From Microbacterium tenebrionis (GTDB taxonomy: Bacteria > Actinomycetota > Actinomycetes > Actinomycetales > Microbacteriaceae), in NCBI RefSeq assembly GCF_903645325.1, contig NZ_CAHJXQ010000004.1, positions 1 through 64,000 of the forward strand: 64,000 bases of DNA, read 5' to 3'. Below, piece after piece: positions 32,294 to 40,567 of the stretch (its first letter is position 1; every line of letters begins with the position of its first letter). The position numbers and the translations under genes were made by a program. The notes under the pieces were generated by a model. The model saw nothing but the letters and a program-made list of their open reading frames with translations. It ran no database searches and had not been told where the DNA came from.

Positions 32294-33519
32294 CAGGTGT
32301 ACAGCGAGATCGGCTGCAGCTCGCCGTTGAGCACCCAGGCGCCCACCTCGAGCTTCTTGTAATCGACCGGATCGTGCAGCGAATGCGTCCGCACGTTCCG
32401 CCAGAACAGGTCCAGACCCACCGAGGCCTTGGCCGAACTCGATCCGGTGATCTCGAAGATGCGGTTGGCGACCTCCACGCTGGTGTCGCTGGAGACGACC
32501 TTGAGCTGCGCGATCGCGATCTCGAGATCGCCCCGCACCTGGGCGGTGACGTCGTCGCCGAGCGCGGCGACTTCGTCGAAACGGCGCCCGCGCAGATCGG
32601 CGAGGGCCTCGACGGCGGCGATGCGCGACGAGAAGTCGCCGACCACGCGCTGCACGAACGGGTCGTCGCGGTAGCGGTCGACCGTCGAGAGGAACCACGA
32701 GTTGTGGCGATTGCGGGCGAGTTCGACGCCTCGCGCCAGCGCGCCCTCGGCGATCCCCAGGTAGATGTTGCCGAAGGCGAGCTGGATCCCCGGTGTGATG
32801 AGGCTCGCGAAGGGCTCATCGGTGAGCGGCGCGAGGACATCCGCCGCTTCCACCCTGACCTCGTCGAAGCGCACGGAGCCGCTCGCGGACAGACGCTGAC
32901 CGAGCGCGTCCCAGTCGCCGAGGTAGCGGATGCCCGGTGCGTCGTGATCGAGCACGACCAGCAGCGACTCGCCGTCGCGGTCGCCGCCGTTCACGATGGC
33001 GGACGCGAGCACGACGTCGCCGGCCGAGGCGCCCGTCGAGAAGCGCTTGAGGCCGGTGAGGCGGTAGCCGTCTCCCTCCGGCGTCAGCACGAGGTCGGGG
33101 TCGACGGGATTCACCGAGTCGCCCCAGACCCAGTGCCCCTGCACCGAGCGGCGGTACCAGTCGGCCTGCGAGGCGGGGTCGGCTGCGAAGCCGATGTTGC
33201 CCGAGTTGATGTAGTGGTAGGCGAGCACCTGCGCGACCGAGGCGTCGGCACGGGAGAGGATGCGCACGACCCGGAAGGCGCTCTCCCAGTGCCCGCCCCC
33301 GCCGCCGAACTCGGCCGGGTGCAGGAGGTCGACGAGGCCGGCGTCGCGCAGCACGTCGAGCTCGTCGCGGGGATCGGCGCCCCGTCGGTCGCGCTCCAGA
33401 GCGTCGGAGCGGAGCACATCGGCGACGCGCTCGGCGACAGCATCCCAGTGGGACAGCTCGGCGGGATCAGCCGTGCCTGTCCAGGGGGTGCGCGCTGCGG
33501 AGAGTGAGATGTCGGTCAT
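32293..33519 (-). CDS. Acyl-CoA dehydrogenase-fold flavin monooxygenase (DszC-like), first copy
   Basis: This 408-residue relative of the next gene has G-L-V-D-L-L-H-P-A-E-F-G-G-G, S-V-A-Q-V-L-A-Y-H-Y, W-G-D-S-V-N-P and L-T-G-L-K-R-F-S-T-G, and ends with an L-F-W-R-N-V-R-T-H-S-L-H-D-P stretch that is diagnostic of DszC-type monooxygenases (the next gene has the variant H-W-R-N-A-R). In Rhodococcus DszC, the reaction is flavin-dependent S-oxidation. The gene overlaps both neighbours by 1-4 nt. A separate flavin reductase is needed and none is seen in the operon. Confidence 0.82.
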   Translation of the reverse strand: MTDISLSAARTPWTGTADPAELSHWDAVAERVADVLRSDALERDRRGADPRDELDVLRDAGLVDLLHPAEFGGGGGHWESAFRVVRILSRADASVAQVLAYHYINSGNIGFAADPASQADWYRRSVQGHWVWGDSVNPVDPDLVLTPEGDGYRLTGLKRFSTGASAGDVVLASAIVNGGDRDGESLLVVLDHDAPGIRYLGDWDALGQRLSASGSVRFDEVRVEAADVLAPLTDEPFASLITPGIQLAFGNIYLGIAEGALARGVELARNRHNSWFLSTVDRYRDDPFVQRVVGDFSSRIAAVEALADLRGRRFDEVAALGDDVTAQVRGDLEIAIAQLKVVSSDTSVEVANRIFEITGSSSAKASVGLDLFWRNVRTHSLHDPVDYKKLEVGAWVLNGELQPISLYT

Positions 33520-34970
33520 CCTCTGCTTCCTTCCGTGATGAGGTCGGTCGTCGTGTCGAAAGCGGCCGGTCGGATCCCGTCGGCCGCGGAGGGGCGGTTC
33601 GCGTATGCACCGCGGTAGGCGTGCGCCGGATGCCACGTGGGCACGGTCGGCGAGCCGTCGCCCTGGAGACGCCCTCGCAGGGTCGTGCCGGGCAGGTCGT
33701 CACGGAGATGACCGCGTCGGCGGAGCTCGGGGACGGCGTGCTCGACGAAGTCCTCGAAGGTGCCGGGGGTGACCGCGTAGGCGAGGTTGAAGCCGTCGAC
33801 GCCGCCGACGTCGACCCAGCGCTCCAGCTCGTCGGCGACCGTCGCGGGGCTGCCGACGATGACGGGGCCGATGCCGCCGATGCCGACGTACTCGGCGATG
33901 TCGCGCGGCGTCCATTCGCGCTCAGGGTCCGCCTTGGTGAAGATCGACAGCGCGGAGCGCGCGGCATCCGTGTCCACGTACTTCAGCGGCACGTCGGGTT
34001 CGAACTCCGACAGGTCCAGTCCCGACCATCCGCCGTAGAGCGCGAGCGCTCCCTCGAGGCTCACGTACTGGCGGTAGTCGTCGTACTTCGCCTGCGCCTC
34101 CTCGTCGGTCGCGGCGACGATCACCGTCGCGAGGGTGAGGATGCGCACGGAGTCGCGCGGTCGCCCGATCCGCTCGGCGCGGTCGCGGATGTCGTCGGTG
34201 ATCGCGCGCGTGATCTCGGGGCGCAGACCGTTGATGAAGATCGCCTCGCCGTGCTTCGCCGCGAACTCCCTGCCGCGAGGCGAAGCGCCGGCCTGGAAGA
34301 TCACCGGGGTGCGCTGGGGGCTGGGCTCAGCGAGATGGATGCCGGGCACCCGGAAGTGCTCTCCCTCGTGGGCGATCGGATGCACCAGAGTCGCGTCGGT
34401 GAACACGCCCGTCTCGCGATCGCGGACGACGGCGCCGTCCTCCCACGAGCCCTCCCACAGCTTGTAGGTGACATCGAGGAACTCCTCGGCGATCCCGTAG
34501 CGGTCATCGTGGGCGATCTGCTGCGAGAGCCCGAGGTTCGTCGCGGCGGAGTTCAGATAGCTGGTGACCACGTTCCATCCGATGCGTCCCCTCGTCGCGT
34601 GGTCGAGTGTCGAGAACCGTCGAGCGAGGGCGTAGGGCTGGTCGTAGGTCAGCGCCACGGTGACGCCGAACCCCAGGCGCTCGGTGACGTGCGACATGGC
34701 CGAGATCGGCACGATGGGGTCGCCGAGAGGCACCTGCGCCGCGTCTCCGAGCGCGGGGGCCGCCGAGTCGCGGTACACGTCGTAGACACCGAGCACGTCG
34801 GCCAGGAACAGGGCGTCGAAGCCGCCGCGCTCGAGCAGCCGAGCGAGGCTCGTCCAGTAGTCGAGGTCCGTGTAGCGGTGCGCCTCGTTGTCCGGATGGC
34901 GCCACAGGCCCGGTGCCTGGTGGGTCACGCACGACATGTCGAAGGCGTTGAAGATGAAGCGTCGGGTCAC
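33516..34970 (-). CDS. LLM-class flavin monooxygenase (NtaA/SnaA/DszA type)
   Basis: The 484-residue enzyme belongs to the bacterial-luciferase-like monooxygenases of the NtaA/DszA group, which cleave C-S or C-N bonds with reduced FMN and oxygen. Signatures are F-N-A-F-D-M at the start, A-L-F-L-A-D-V-L-G-V-Y-D near residue 53, R-F-S-T-L-D-H-A-T-R-G-R-I-G-W-N-V-V-T-S near 117, and V-I-F-Q-A-G-A-S-P-R-G near 224. It leads the minus-strand operon with two DszC-like genes. It is divergent from an ABC importer, which probably supplies the substrate. Confidence 0.9.
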   Translation of the reverse strand: MTRRFIFNAFDMSCVTHQAPGLWRHPDNEAHRYTDLDYWTSLARLLERGGFDALFLADVLGVYDVYRDSAAPALGDAAQVPLGDPIVPISAMSHVTERLGFGVTVALTYDQPYALARRFSTLDHATRGRIGWNVVTSYLNSAATNLGLSQQIAHDDRYGIAEEFLDVTYKLWEGSWEDGAVVRDRETGVFTDATLVHPIAHEGEHFRVPGIHLAEPSPQRTPVIFQAGASPRGREFAAKHGEAIFINGLRPEITRAITDDIRDRAERIGRPRDSVRILTLATVIVAATDEEAQAKYDDYRQYVSLEGALALYGGWSGLDLSEFEPDVPLKYVDTDAARSALSIFTKADPEREWTPRDIAEYVGIGGIGPVIVGSPATVADELERWVDVGGVDGFNLAYAVTPGTFEDFVEHAVPELRRRGHLRDDLPGTTLRGRLQGDGSPTVPTWHPAHAYRGAYANRPSAADGIRPAAFDTTTDLITEGSRG

Positions 34971-35047
34971 GGAGGGTCCTTCTCGAGCGGAGATCGTGCC
35001 CCGAGGTTACTGAGCGGAGCGGCCCGGGATGGTGCTCGGCGTCGTCA

Positions 35048-35124
35048 GATGACGCTGGATGACGCCCTGCGTCGGACGATGACGGAGCCCGAGCGGCGGC
35101 GGCTCGAGCGTCCCTACGATGACG
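35048..35124 (+). promoter_or_regulatory. Helically phased GATGACG repeats with -10 element
   Basis: GATGACG occurs at 35048, 35058, 35078 and 35118, intervals of 10, 20 and 40 bp, so all face the same side of the helix. TACGAT at 35115-35120 is a plausible -10 for the ABC transporter genes. Three copies would lie upstream of its -35 region, as for an activator. The region also serves the divergent monooxygenase operon. Confidence 0.5.
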
Positions 35125-35174
35125 TCGTTCCCACGCCTCGCTCCTGCACGAGCACCCATACCCGAGGAGTTCCC

Positions 35175-36503
35175 ATGAGTCATCACATCCGACGCCGGAT
35201 CGCCGTCACGACAGCCGCGGCGCTGTCGGCATCGCTCGTGCTGGCCGGCTGCGCCGCCGACACGACGTCCGCCGATGGCAGCGCCGACGGAGACTTCTCC
35301 GGTCAGACGCTCAGCGCACTGCTGATCACCTCTCACGAGGGAGCCGCCAACTGGCTCAAGGAGGAGTTCACGGAGCGCACGGGCGCCGACGTCGAGCTGA
35401 CGATCGTCCCCTACGACGAGATCGGCTCCACGCTCGCCCTCGACCAGCAGTCCGGGGCGAACACGTTCGATGTGGCGGCACCCTGGTACGTCTCGATCGG
35501 CGACCTCGCCGCGAACGGCTCCATCCAGGACCTCACCGACTGGATCGACTCGACGCCGTCGATCGAGACCGATGACTTCATCCCCTCCATCTACGACCCG
35601 TACACGCTGTACGACGGACGCCGGTACGGGCTGCCGTTCGACGGCGACACCCACGTGCTGTTCTCGAACACCGAGATCCTCGAGCGCAATGGCATCGACG
35701 CCCCGCCGACGACGTGGGACGAGTACCTCGAGGACGTCAAGACGATCACCGAGAACGAGAGCGCCGACGGCGTCTACGGTGCCGCGGTGTTCGGACAGAA
35801 GTCGCCGCTGATCCTCGGGGCGTCGTTCGCGAACCGCCTCGCGGGCTTCGGGGGCAGCTTCGTCGACGAGGAGGGCAACCCCACGATCAACTCGCCGGAG
35901 GCCGTCGCCGCGGCGCAGGCGCTCGTGGACGTCAACGAATACGCGTTCCCGACTCCCGCCGAGACGGATTTCGGCGTCGGCAACGGCGCCTGGTACGACG
36001 GCAAGGTTGCCTTCATCGAGAACTGGACCGACCTCGGCGTCGGGTCGGAGACGAACCCCGACTCGACCGTCGCCGGCAAGTGGCAGGTCACCACGCTCCC
36101 CGTGGGCGGGGAGGGCGATGCGTCCCGTGCGTCGCTGGTCGCCGGCTTCACCTGGGTCATCGCGGCGAACACGCAGAAGACCGATCTCGCCAAGGCGTTC
36201 ATCGAGTTCGCGGCGTCGAGCGAGATCAACTCCGAGCTCCTCGTGGCCGATCCGCAGACGGGCATCGACCCGAACCGTGAATCGTCGCTGGAGAGCGAGG
36301 CGTACGGCGAGGCCTACCCCGAGCTCCAGGAGGTCAACCGTGCCACGCTGTCCGGATCGCTCGCCTGGCCGACGGGCAAGAACGCCTCGCAGGCCGCCCA
36401 GATTCTGACCGACGAGCTCGCCAAGCTCCTCGCCGGCGAGGGCGGAACCGCCCAGGAGACGCTGGACCGGGTGCAGGCCGAGTGGGAGCACATCCTTGGC
36501 TGA
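35175..36503 (+). CDS. ABC transporter substrate-binding lipoprotein (CUT1 type)
   Basis: The 442-residue protein has a lipoprotein signal with lipobox L-A-G-C (Cys26) and the family 1 extracellular solute-binding fold, including Y-G-L-P-F-D-G-D-T-H-V-L-F-S-N and P-P-T-T-W-D-E-Y. GAGGAG lies 5 nt before ATG 35175. It overlaps the next gene by 8 nt. Family 1 proteins usually bind sugars, but the divergent flavin monooxygenase operon suggests a sulfur- or nitrogen-containing ligand, perhaps a sulfonated or aromatic glycoside. No glycosidase is nearby. Confidence 0.88.
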   Translation: MSHHIRRRIAVTTAAALSASLVLAGCAADTTSADGSADGDFSGQTLSALLITSHEGAANWLKEEFTERTGADVELTIVPYDEIGSTLALDQQSGANTFDVAAPWYVSIGDLAANGSIQDLTDWIDSTPSIETDDFIPSIYDPYTLYDGRRYGLPFDGDTHVLFSNTEILERNGIDAPPTTWDEYLEDVKTITENESADGVYGAAVFGQKSPLILGASFANRLAGFGGSFVDEEGNPTINSPEAVAAAQALVDVNEYAFPTPAETDFGVGNGAWYDGKVAFIENWTDLGVGSETNPDSTVAGKWQVTTLPVGGEGDASRASLVAGFTWVIAANTQKTDLAKAFIEFAASSEINSELLVADPQTGIDPNRESSLESEAYGEAYPELQEVNRATLSGSLAWPTGKNASQAAQILTDELAKLLAGEGGTAQETLDRVQAEWEHILG

Positions 36504-37416
36504 TGCCCTCGCGGTGAGCCCGCGCCGCGCTACCGGTCCCGGTTCGGGGTCAGCGGCTCGGGCTCACCGCCTGTTCATCTCCCCGACGGTCCTCGCCGTC
36601 CTCGTACTGGGCGCGTATCCGCTGGCGTTCATGATCGCCGCCGCCGCCACGGAGTCGAGCCTCGGACGCCCGTTCGCCTCGTTCACGGGAACACGAAACT
36701 TCGAGACCGTCCTCGCCGACGGGGATGTGGTCGCCTCGCTCGCACGCACGGTCGGCTATGCGCTCGCCGTTTCGGTGGCCAGCACGGTTCTCGGAGTCGT
36801 CGTGGCACTGGCGCTCGTGAACGCCACACGGGCCGGCTCTCTGGTGCGCACGCTGCTCCTGCTCCCGATGATCATGCCGCCGGTCGTGGTCGGCACGCTG
36901 TGGAAGCTCATCTTCAACCCGGGCGGCGGTCTCATCGACGCGATCCTCCGTGGCTTCGGCGCGGAGCCTGCGTCCTTCGCGCCGCTGTCGTCGAGTCTGT
37001 GGGCCCTGCCCGCGATCGGGCTCGCCGATGTGTGGCAGTGGACGCCGCTGGTCGCCCTGCTCGTGTACGCCGCCCTGCTCACGCAGGACGCCTCAGTGCG
37101 GGAGGCGGCGGCCCTCGACGGCGCGCACGGATTCGCCTTCTTCCGGCACATCACGTGGCCGACCATCGCCGGCACCGTCGGGGCCGTCCTCCTCATCCGA
37201 CTGGTGATCGCCCTGAAGGTCTTCGACCTCGTGTTCGTCATGACATCCGGCGGACCCGGTCAGTCGACCACGACGACCTCGTACCTCATCCACCAGATCG
37301 CCTTGAAGGAGTTCGATGTCGGGCGGGCGTCGGCGGTGACACTGCTCTTCGCGGTGATCGTCACGGCCGTCACCGTGCCCATCGTCCTGCTGACACGAAA
37401 GGCTGCGCATGAGTGA
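36496..37416 (+). CDS. ABC transporter permease, MalF-like
   Basis: The 306-residue permease has six membrane helices and the EAA coupling loop (E-A-A-A-L-D-G-A-H-G-F-A-F-F-R-H-I-T-W-P near residue 204). I use TTG 36496, since GGAG lies 8 nt upstream and it overlaps the binding-protein gene by 8 nt; GTG 36511 is an alternative. The permease belongs to the CUT1 family. No ATPase gene follows, so it probably relies on a shared MsiK-type ATPase encoded elsewhere. Confidence 0.88.
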   Translation: MADALAVSPRRATGPGSGSAARAHRLFISPTVLAVLVLGAYPLAFMIAAAATESSLGRPFASFTGTRNFETVLADGDVVASLARTVGYALAVSVASTVLGVVVALALVNATRAGSLVRTLLLLPMIMPPVVVGTLWKLIFNPGGGLIDAILRGFGAEPASFAPLSSSLWALPAIGLADVWQWTPLVALLVYAALLTQDASVREAAALDGAHGFAFFRHITWPTIAGTVGAVLLIRLVIALKVFDLVFVMTSGGPGQSTTTTSYLIHQIALKEFDVGRASAVTLLFAVIVTAVTVPIVLLTRKAAHE

Positions 37417-38230
37417 GGTCTTCTCAGCACGCGCGCGGCGCACGGGCGGAGCGCTGCTGATCGTCGCGCTCACCGTCACCGTGCTGCCGCTGCTCTACCT
37501 GGTCTCGGTCTCGCTGATGGGACGCGGTGAGACGGTCTCCGGGGCTCTGGTTCCGGCGGCGCCGCAGTGGGGGAACTGGGGCGACGTGCTCGCATCGAGC
37601 ATCCCCCAGTCGGTGCTCAACTCGCTGCTCGCCGCCGTCGGTGGCGCTGTTCTCACTCTCGTGCTCGCGACGCCGGGCGCCTGGGCGATCGCCCGCTACC
37701 GCACGGGCGGTCGCACCCTCGGCGCGACGCTCATGAGCCCGTGGCTGCTTCCGCCGATCGTCGCGGTGGTGCCGCTGCTGACCTTGCTGCGGGTGCTGCA
37801 CCTGAACAACACGCTGGTCGGGCTGACGCTCGTCTACGCGCTCGTCAACCTGCCCGTAGCCGTCTGGCTGCTCGAGGGGTTCGTGCGCCGGATCCCGCAC
37901 GAGATCGACGAGGCCGCGGCGCTCGACGGCGCTGGGGCCTTCCGCACCCTGGTCTCGGTGATCGCTCCGCTGCTGATCCCGAGCCTGGTGGCCGTCGGCA
38001 TCATCGTCGCGATCCTGAACTACAACGAGTTCCTGCTGGCGACCTTCCTCACGCAGAGCGCCGACACCCAGACGTTCCCGGTCGCGCTGTCCCTGTTCTA
38101 CGGAGACCGCACTCCGCACTTCGGCAAGATCGCAGCGGCGTCATTCATCGGTGTGATCCCGGTGTTCGCGGCGGCGGTGCTGTTCCAGCGGTGGCTCGTC
38201 GGCGGGCTGACGGCGGGGACGCTGCGCTGA
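37409..38230 (+). CDS. ABC transporter permease, MalG-like
   Basis: This 273-residue partner permease has six helices and an EAA loop (D-E-A-A-A-L-D-G-A-G-A-F-R-T-L near residue 168). The ATG at 37409 overlaps the previous gene by 8 nt. It ends the transport operon: the next gene is a sensor kinase with its own start signals. The three-gene set of binding protein and two permeases without ATPase is typical of actinobacterial CUT1 importers. Confidence 0.88.
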   Translation: MSEVFSARARRTGGALLIVALTVTVLPLLYLVSVSLMGRGETVSGALVPAAPQWGNWGDVLASSIPQSVLNSLLAAVGGAVLTLVLATPGAWAIARYRTGGRTLGATLMSPWLLPPIVAVVPLLTLLRVLHLNNTLVGLTLVYALVNLPVAVWLLEGFVRRIPHEIDEAAALDGAGAFRTLVSVIAPLLIPSLVAVGIIVAILNYNEFLLATFLTQSADTQTFPVALSLFYGDRTPHFGKIAAASFIGVIPVFAAAVLFQRWLVGGLTAGTLR

Positions 38231-38265
38231 GGCGAGAGCCGCCGGCGAGTCCCTAGGCTGAAGCC

Positions 38266-39456
38266 ATGACTGACGCCGTCGTGCTCGCCGCCGTTCTGGG
38301 CGTGCTCGGCGGCATCGTCCTCACAGTGCTGCTGCTGCTCGCGTGGCGGCTCGCGCGCGGAACAGCCGATCTCGGAAGCGCCGCAGAACGGGCGTCCTAC
38401 GAGGTGATGCACCACGCGAGCCTCGCAGCCCGCGATCTGCGCGGCGGGCTGCGCGGGCCGGACGTCGCCCGGGCCGCACGGCACTTCCGGGTGCTGCTGG
38501 GCAGCGCCGCCGTCGCGATCGTCGCCGATGAGGTCAGCGTCGCGACCGACGGCTCGGCTGACGGGCTCGAGGCATCCGCTCTTCGGATCGCCGCCCGTGT
38601 CCGCGATTCCGGTAGGCGTCAGGTGTTCCCGAGCCCCGACGGCGAGGCGCTCGAGGCGGTCGGTGCGCCGATCATCGTGGACGGCGCCGTCGTCGGCGTC
38701 GTGGTCGCCTTCGCAGCGCCGGTCCGCGCCGCACTGGTGCGTGCGGCGGGCGAGGTCGCCGATTGGTGCGCAGCCCAGGTCGAGCTGGGGGAGCTGGATG
38801 CTTCGCGCACAGCGCTCGTCGAGGCCGAGCTGCGGTCGCTGCGGGCCCAGATCTCGCCGCACTTCATCTACAACGCCCTCACGGCGATCGCATCGTTCAC
38901 CCACGTCGACCCGGAGCGCGCCCGGGACCTCGTGCTCGAGTTCGCCGACTTCACGCGCTACTCGTTCCGGCGCCAGGGGGAGTTCACGACTCTGGCGGAG
39001 GAGCTGCAGAGCATCCACTCCTACCTCGCCCTCGAGCGCGCCCGCTTCGGCGACCGTCTCGAGGTGACGCTGCGGATCGCGCCGGAGACCCTGTCCACCG
39101 TCATCCCGTTCCTGTCCGTCCAGCCGCTCGTCGAGAACGCCGTGCGGCATGGACTGGAGCCCGGCGAGGGCGGCGGGACGATCCGCATCGCGTCGGTGGA
39201 CGACGGAACCCATACCGAGATCACGGTCGAGGACGACGGCGTGGGGATGGATCCCGAGGTGCTGCGGACGCTCCTGACCTCGGCGGTCGACGGCGCGCAC
39301 GTGGGCCTGCGCAACGTCGACACGCGCCTGCGTCAGATGTACGGCAGAGACGGGGGACTGGTCGTGGAGACGAACACTGGCGCCGGTACGCTGGTGCGGA
39401 TGCGGGTCCCGAAGTCGCAGCCGATGCACGACCCCGCACGGGATGGAGTGCGATGA
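38266..39456 (+). CDS. LytS/YehU-type sensor histidine kinase
   Basis: The 396-residue kinase has a single N-terminal helix (residues 4-26), a GAF-like region (about 50-165), the His-kinase box L-R-A-Q-I-S-P-H-F-I-Y-N-A-L (phosphoacceptor His near residue 201) and an ATPase domain with Q-P-L-V-E-N-A-V-R-H-G-L and D-D-G-V-G-M. TAGGCT ends 6 nt before the ATG without a ribosome site, suggesting a leaderless message. It is the first gene of a four-gene operon with a LytTR regulator, a small membrane protein and a symporter, so it probably senses the symporter's substrate. Confidence 0.92.
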   Translation: MTDAVVLAAVLGVLGGIVLTVLLLLAWRLARGTADLGSAAERASYEVMHHASLAARDLRGGLRGPDVARAARHFRVLLGSAAVAIVADEVSVATDGSADGLEASALRIAARVRDSGRRQVFPSPDGEALEAVGAPIIVDGAVVGVVVAFAAPVRAALVRAAGEVADWCAAQVELGELDASRTALVEAELRSLRAQISPHFIYNALTAIASFTHVDPERARDLVLEFADFTRYSFRRQGEFTTLAEELQSIHSYLALERARFGDRLEVTLRIAPETLSTVIPFLSVQPLVENAVRHGLEPGEGGGTIRIASVDDGTHTEITVEDDGVGMDPEVLRTLLTSAVDGAHVGLRNVDTRLRQMYGRDGGLVVETNTGAGTLVRMRVPKSQPMHDPARDGVR

Positions 39457-40172
39457 TCGACGTCCTCGTCGCCGATGACGAGCAGCCCGCGCGAGACGAA
39501 CTGGCCCACCTGCTGCGGCGAGATCAGCGCATCGGCGAGATCGTCCTCGCGGCATCCGGCGCGCAGGCGCTGCGCGAGCTCACCGAGCGGGCCGTGACGA
39601 TCGCCTTCCTCGACATCCACATGCCGGGGCTGGGCGGCATGGACCTGGCTCGCTCGCTCGCGGCGCTCGCCGAGCCGCCCGCCGTCGTGTTCGTGACGGC
39701 AGACGACGCGCGCGCGGTCGACGCGTTCGACGTGCGCGCCGCCGACTACCTGCTCAAGCCCGTGCGCACCGATCGGCTGCGGCGCGCGATCGATCGCGTT
39801 CTCGAGCTGGGCGGCGCCGCGGCGGCCCCGCCGGGCGACGAGGTCCTGACCGTCACCGTCGGGTCGAGCGTGCGCTTCGTGCAGCGCAGCGAGGTGCGCT
39901 GGGTGCAGGCTCAGGGCGATTATTCGAGGCTGCACACGGCCGACGGGACCGGCCATCTCGTGCGCATCCCGATCTCGGAGCTCGAGCAGCGCTGGGCCGA
40001 CGGTTTCGTCCGCGTGCACCGCTCCTATCTGGCAGCGGTCGCGTCGATCGACGAGGCGCGGCTGTCGGGCGCCGAACCGTCCGTGTCGGTCGGCGCGGTC
40101 GTGCTCCCGGTCAGCCGTCGCCTGCTCCCCGGCGTCCGTGAGGCGCTCGTCCGCCGCGAGGGCGCGCGATGA
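39453..40172 (+). CDS. LytTR family response regulator
   Basis: The 239-residue regulator has a receiver domain with acidic pocket D-D-E near residues 8-10 and phosphoacceptor Asp54 in F-L-D-I-H-M-P-G, K in L-L-K-P-V near residue 105, and a C-terminal LytTR DNA-binding domain (V-R-W-V-Q-A-Q-G-D-Y-S-R-L, F-V-R-V-H-R-S-Y-L). It overlaps the kinase and the next gene by 4 nt on each side. LytTR regulators bind tandem direct repeats; the likely target is a promoter of this operon or of carbon-uptake genes. Confidence 0.93.
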   Translation: MIDVLVADDEQPARDELAHLLRRDQRIGEIVLAASGAQALRELTERAVTIAFLDIHMPGLGGMDLARSLAALAEPPAVVFVTADDARAVDAFDVRAADYLLKPVRTDRLRRAIDRVLELGGAAAAPPGDEVLTVTVGSSVRFVQRSEVRWVQAQGDYSRLHTADGTGHLVRIPISELEQRWADGFVRVHRSYLAAVASIDEARLSGAEPSVSVGAVVLPVSRRLLPGVREALVRREGAR

Positions 40173-40567
40173 CCGAGCATCCCCCGCGGCGTGTGCGGGT
40201 GACCGCAGACGGGCCGTCCGTCGCCCGCTCCCTGAGCCTGTCGAAGGGTGCCGCGGCCACCCGGGGCATCGCACTGCCAGGATCGCCGGTCGACGACGCG
40301 GATGCCGTGTACGCGCGCGCCCTGCGCCGCAGCCAGCTGCGCCTCGCGCTCGGCACGGTCGCGGGCTTCATCATCGTCACGGCGGTGCTCACCCTCGTCA
40401 TCGTGCTGATCCCCGAGATCGATCGCGTGATCGTTGCGGGGCTTCCGTTGTCGTGGATCCTGCACGCCTTCGCCTTCTACCCGGTGATCATCCTCTTCGC
40501 GCTGCTGTACGCGCGCGGGGCCGCACGCAACGAGCGGGCGTTCCGAACGCTCGACGAGCACGGATGA
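40169..40567 (+). CDS. Small membrane protein, companion of the symporter
   Basis: The 132-residue protein has two membrane helices (about residues 58-80 and 92-115) and resembles the DUF485-like small subunits encoded next to acetate or pyruvate symporters. Residues about 21-27 (S-L-S-L-S-K-G) are encoded by a 19-bp dispersed repeat that lengthened the N-terminal tail. It overlaps both neighbours by 4 nt. It probably helps membrane insertion or activity of the symporter, but that is inference. Confidence 0.75.
   Translation: MTEHPPRRVRVTADGPSVARSLSLSKGAAATRGIALPGSPVDDADAVYARALRRSQLRLALGTVAGFIIVTAVLTLVIVLIPEIDRVIVAGLPLSWILHAFAFYPVIILFALLYARGAARNERAFRTLDEHG
40230..40248. repeat. 19-bp dispersed repeat, copy 3 (reversed)
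   Basis: CCCTGAGCCTGTCGAAGGG is the exact reverse complement of the copies at 9707 and 17027, and again lies within a coding region without breaking the frame. Confidence 0.85.

Noticed and set aside
36480-38230. An ATPase gene for the CUT1 importer
   Set aside because: No Walker A/B-containing frame is found next to the permeases; the following gene is a sensor kinase.
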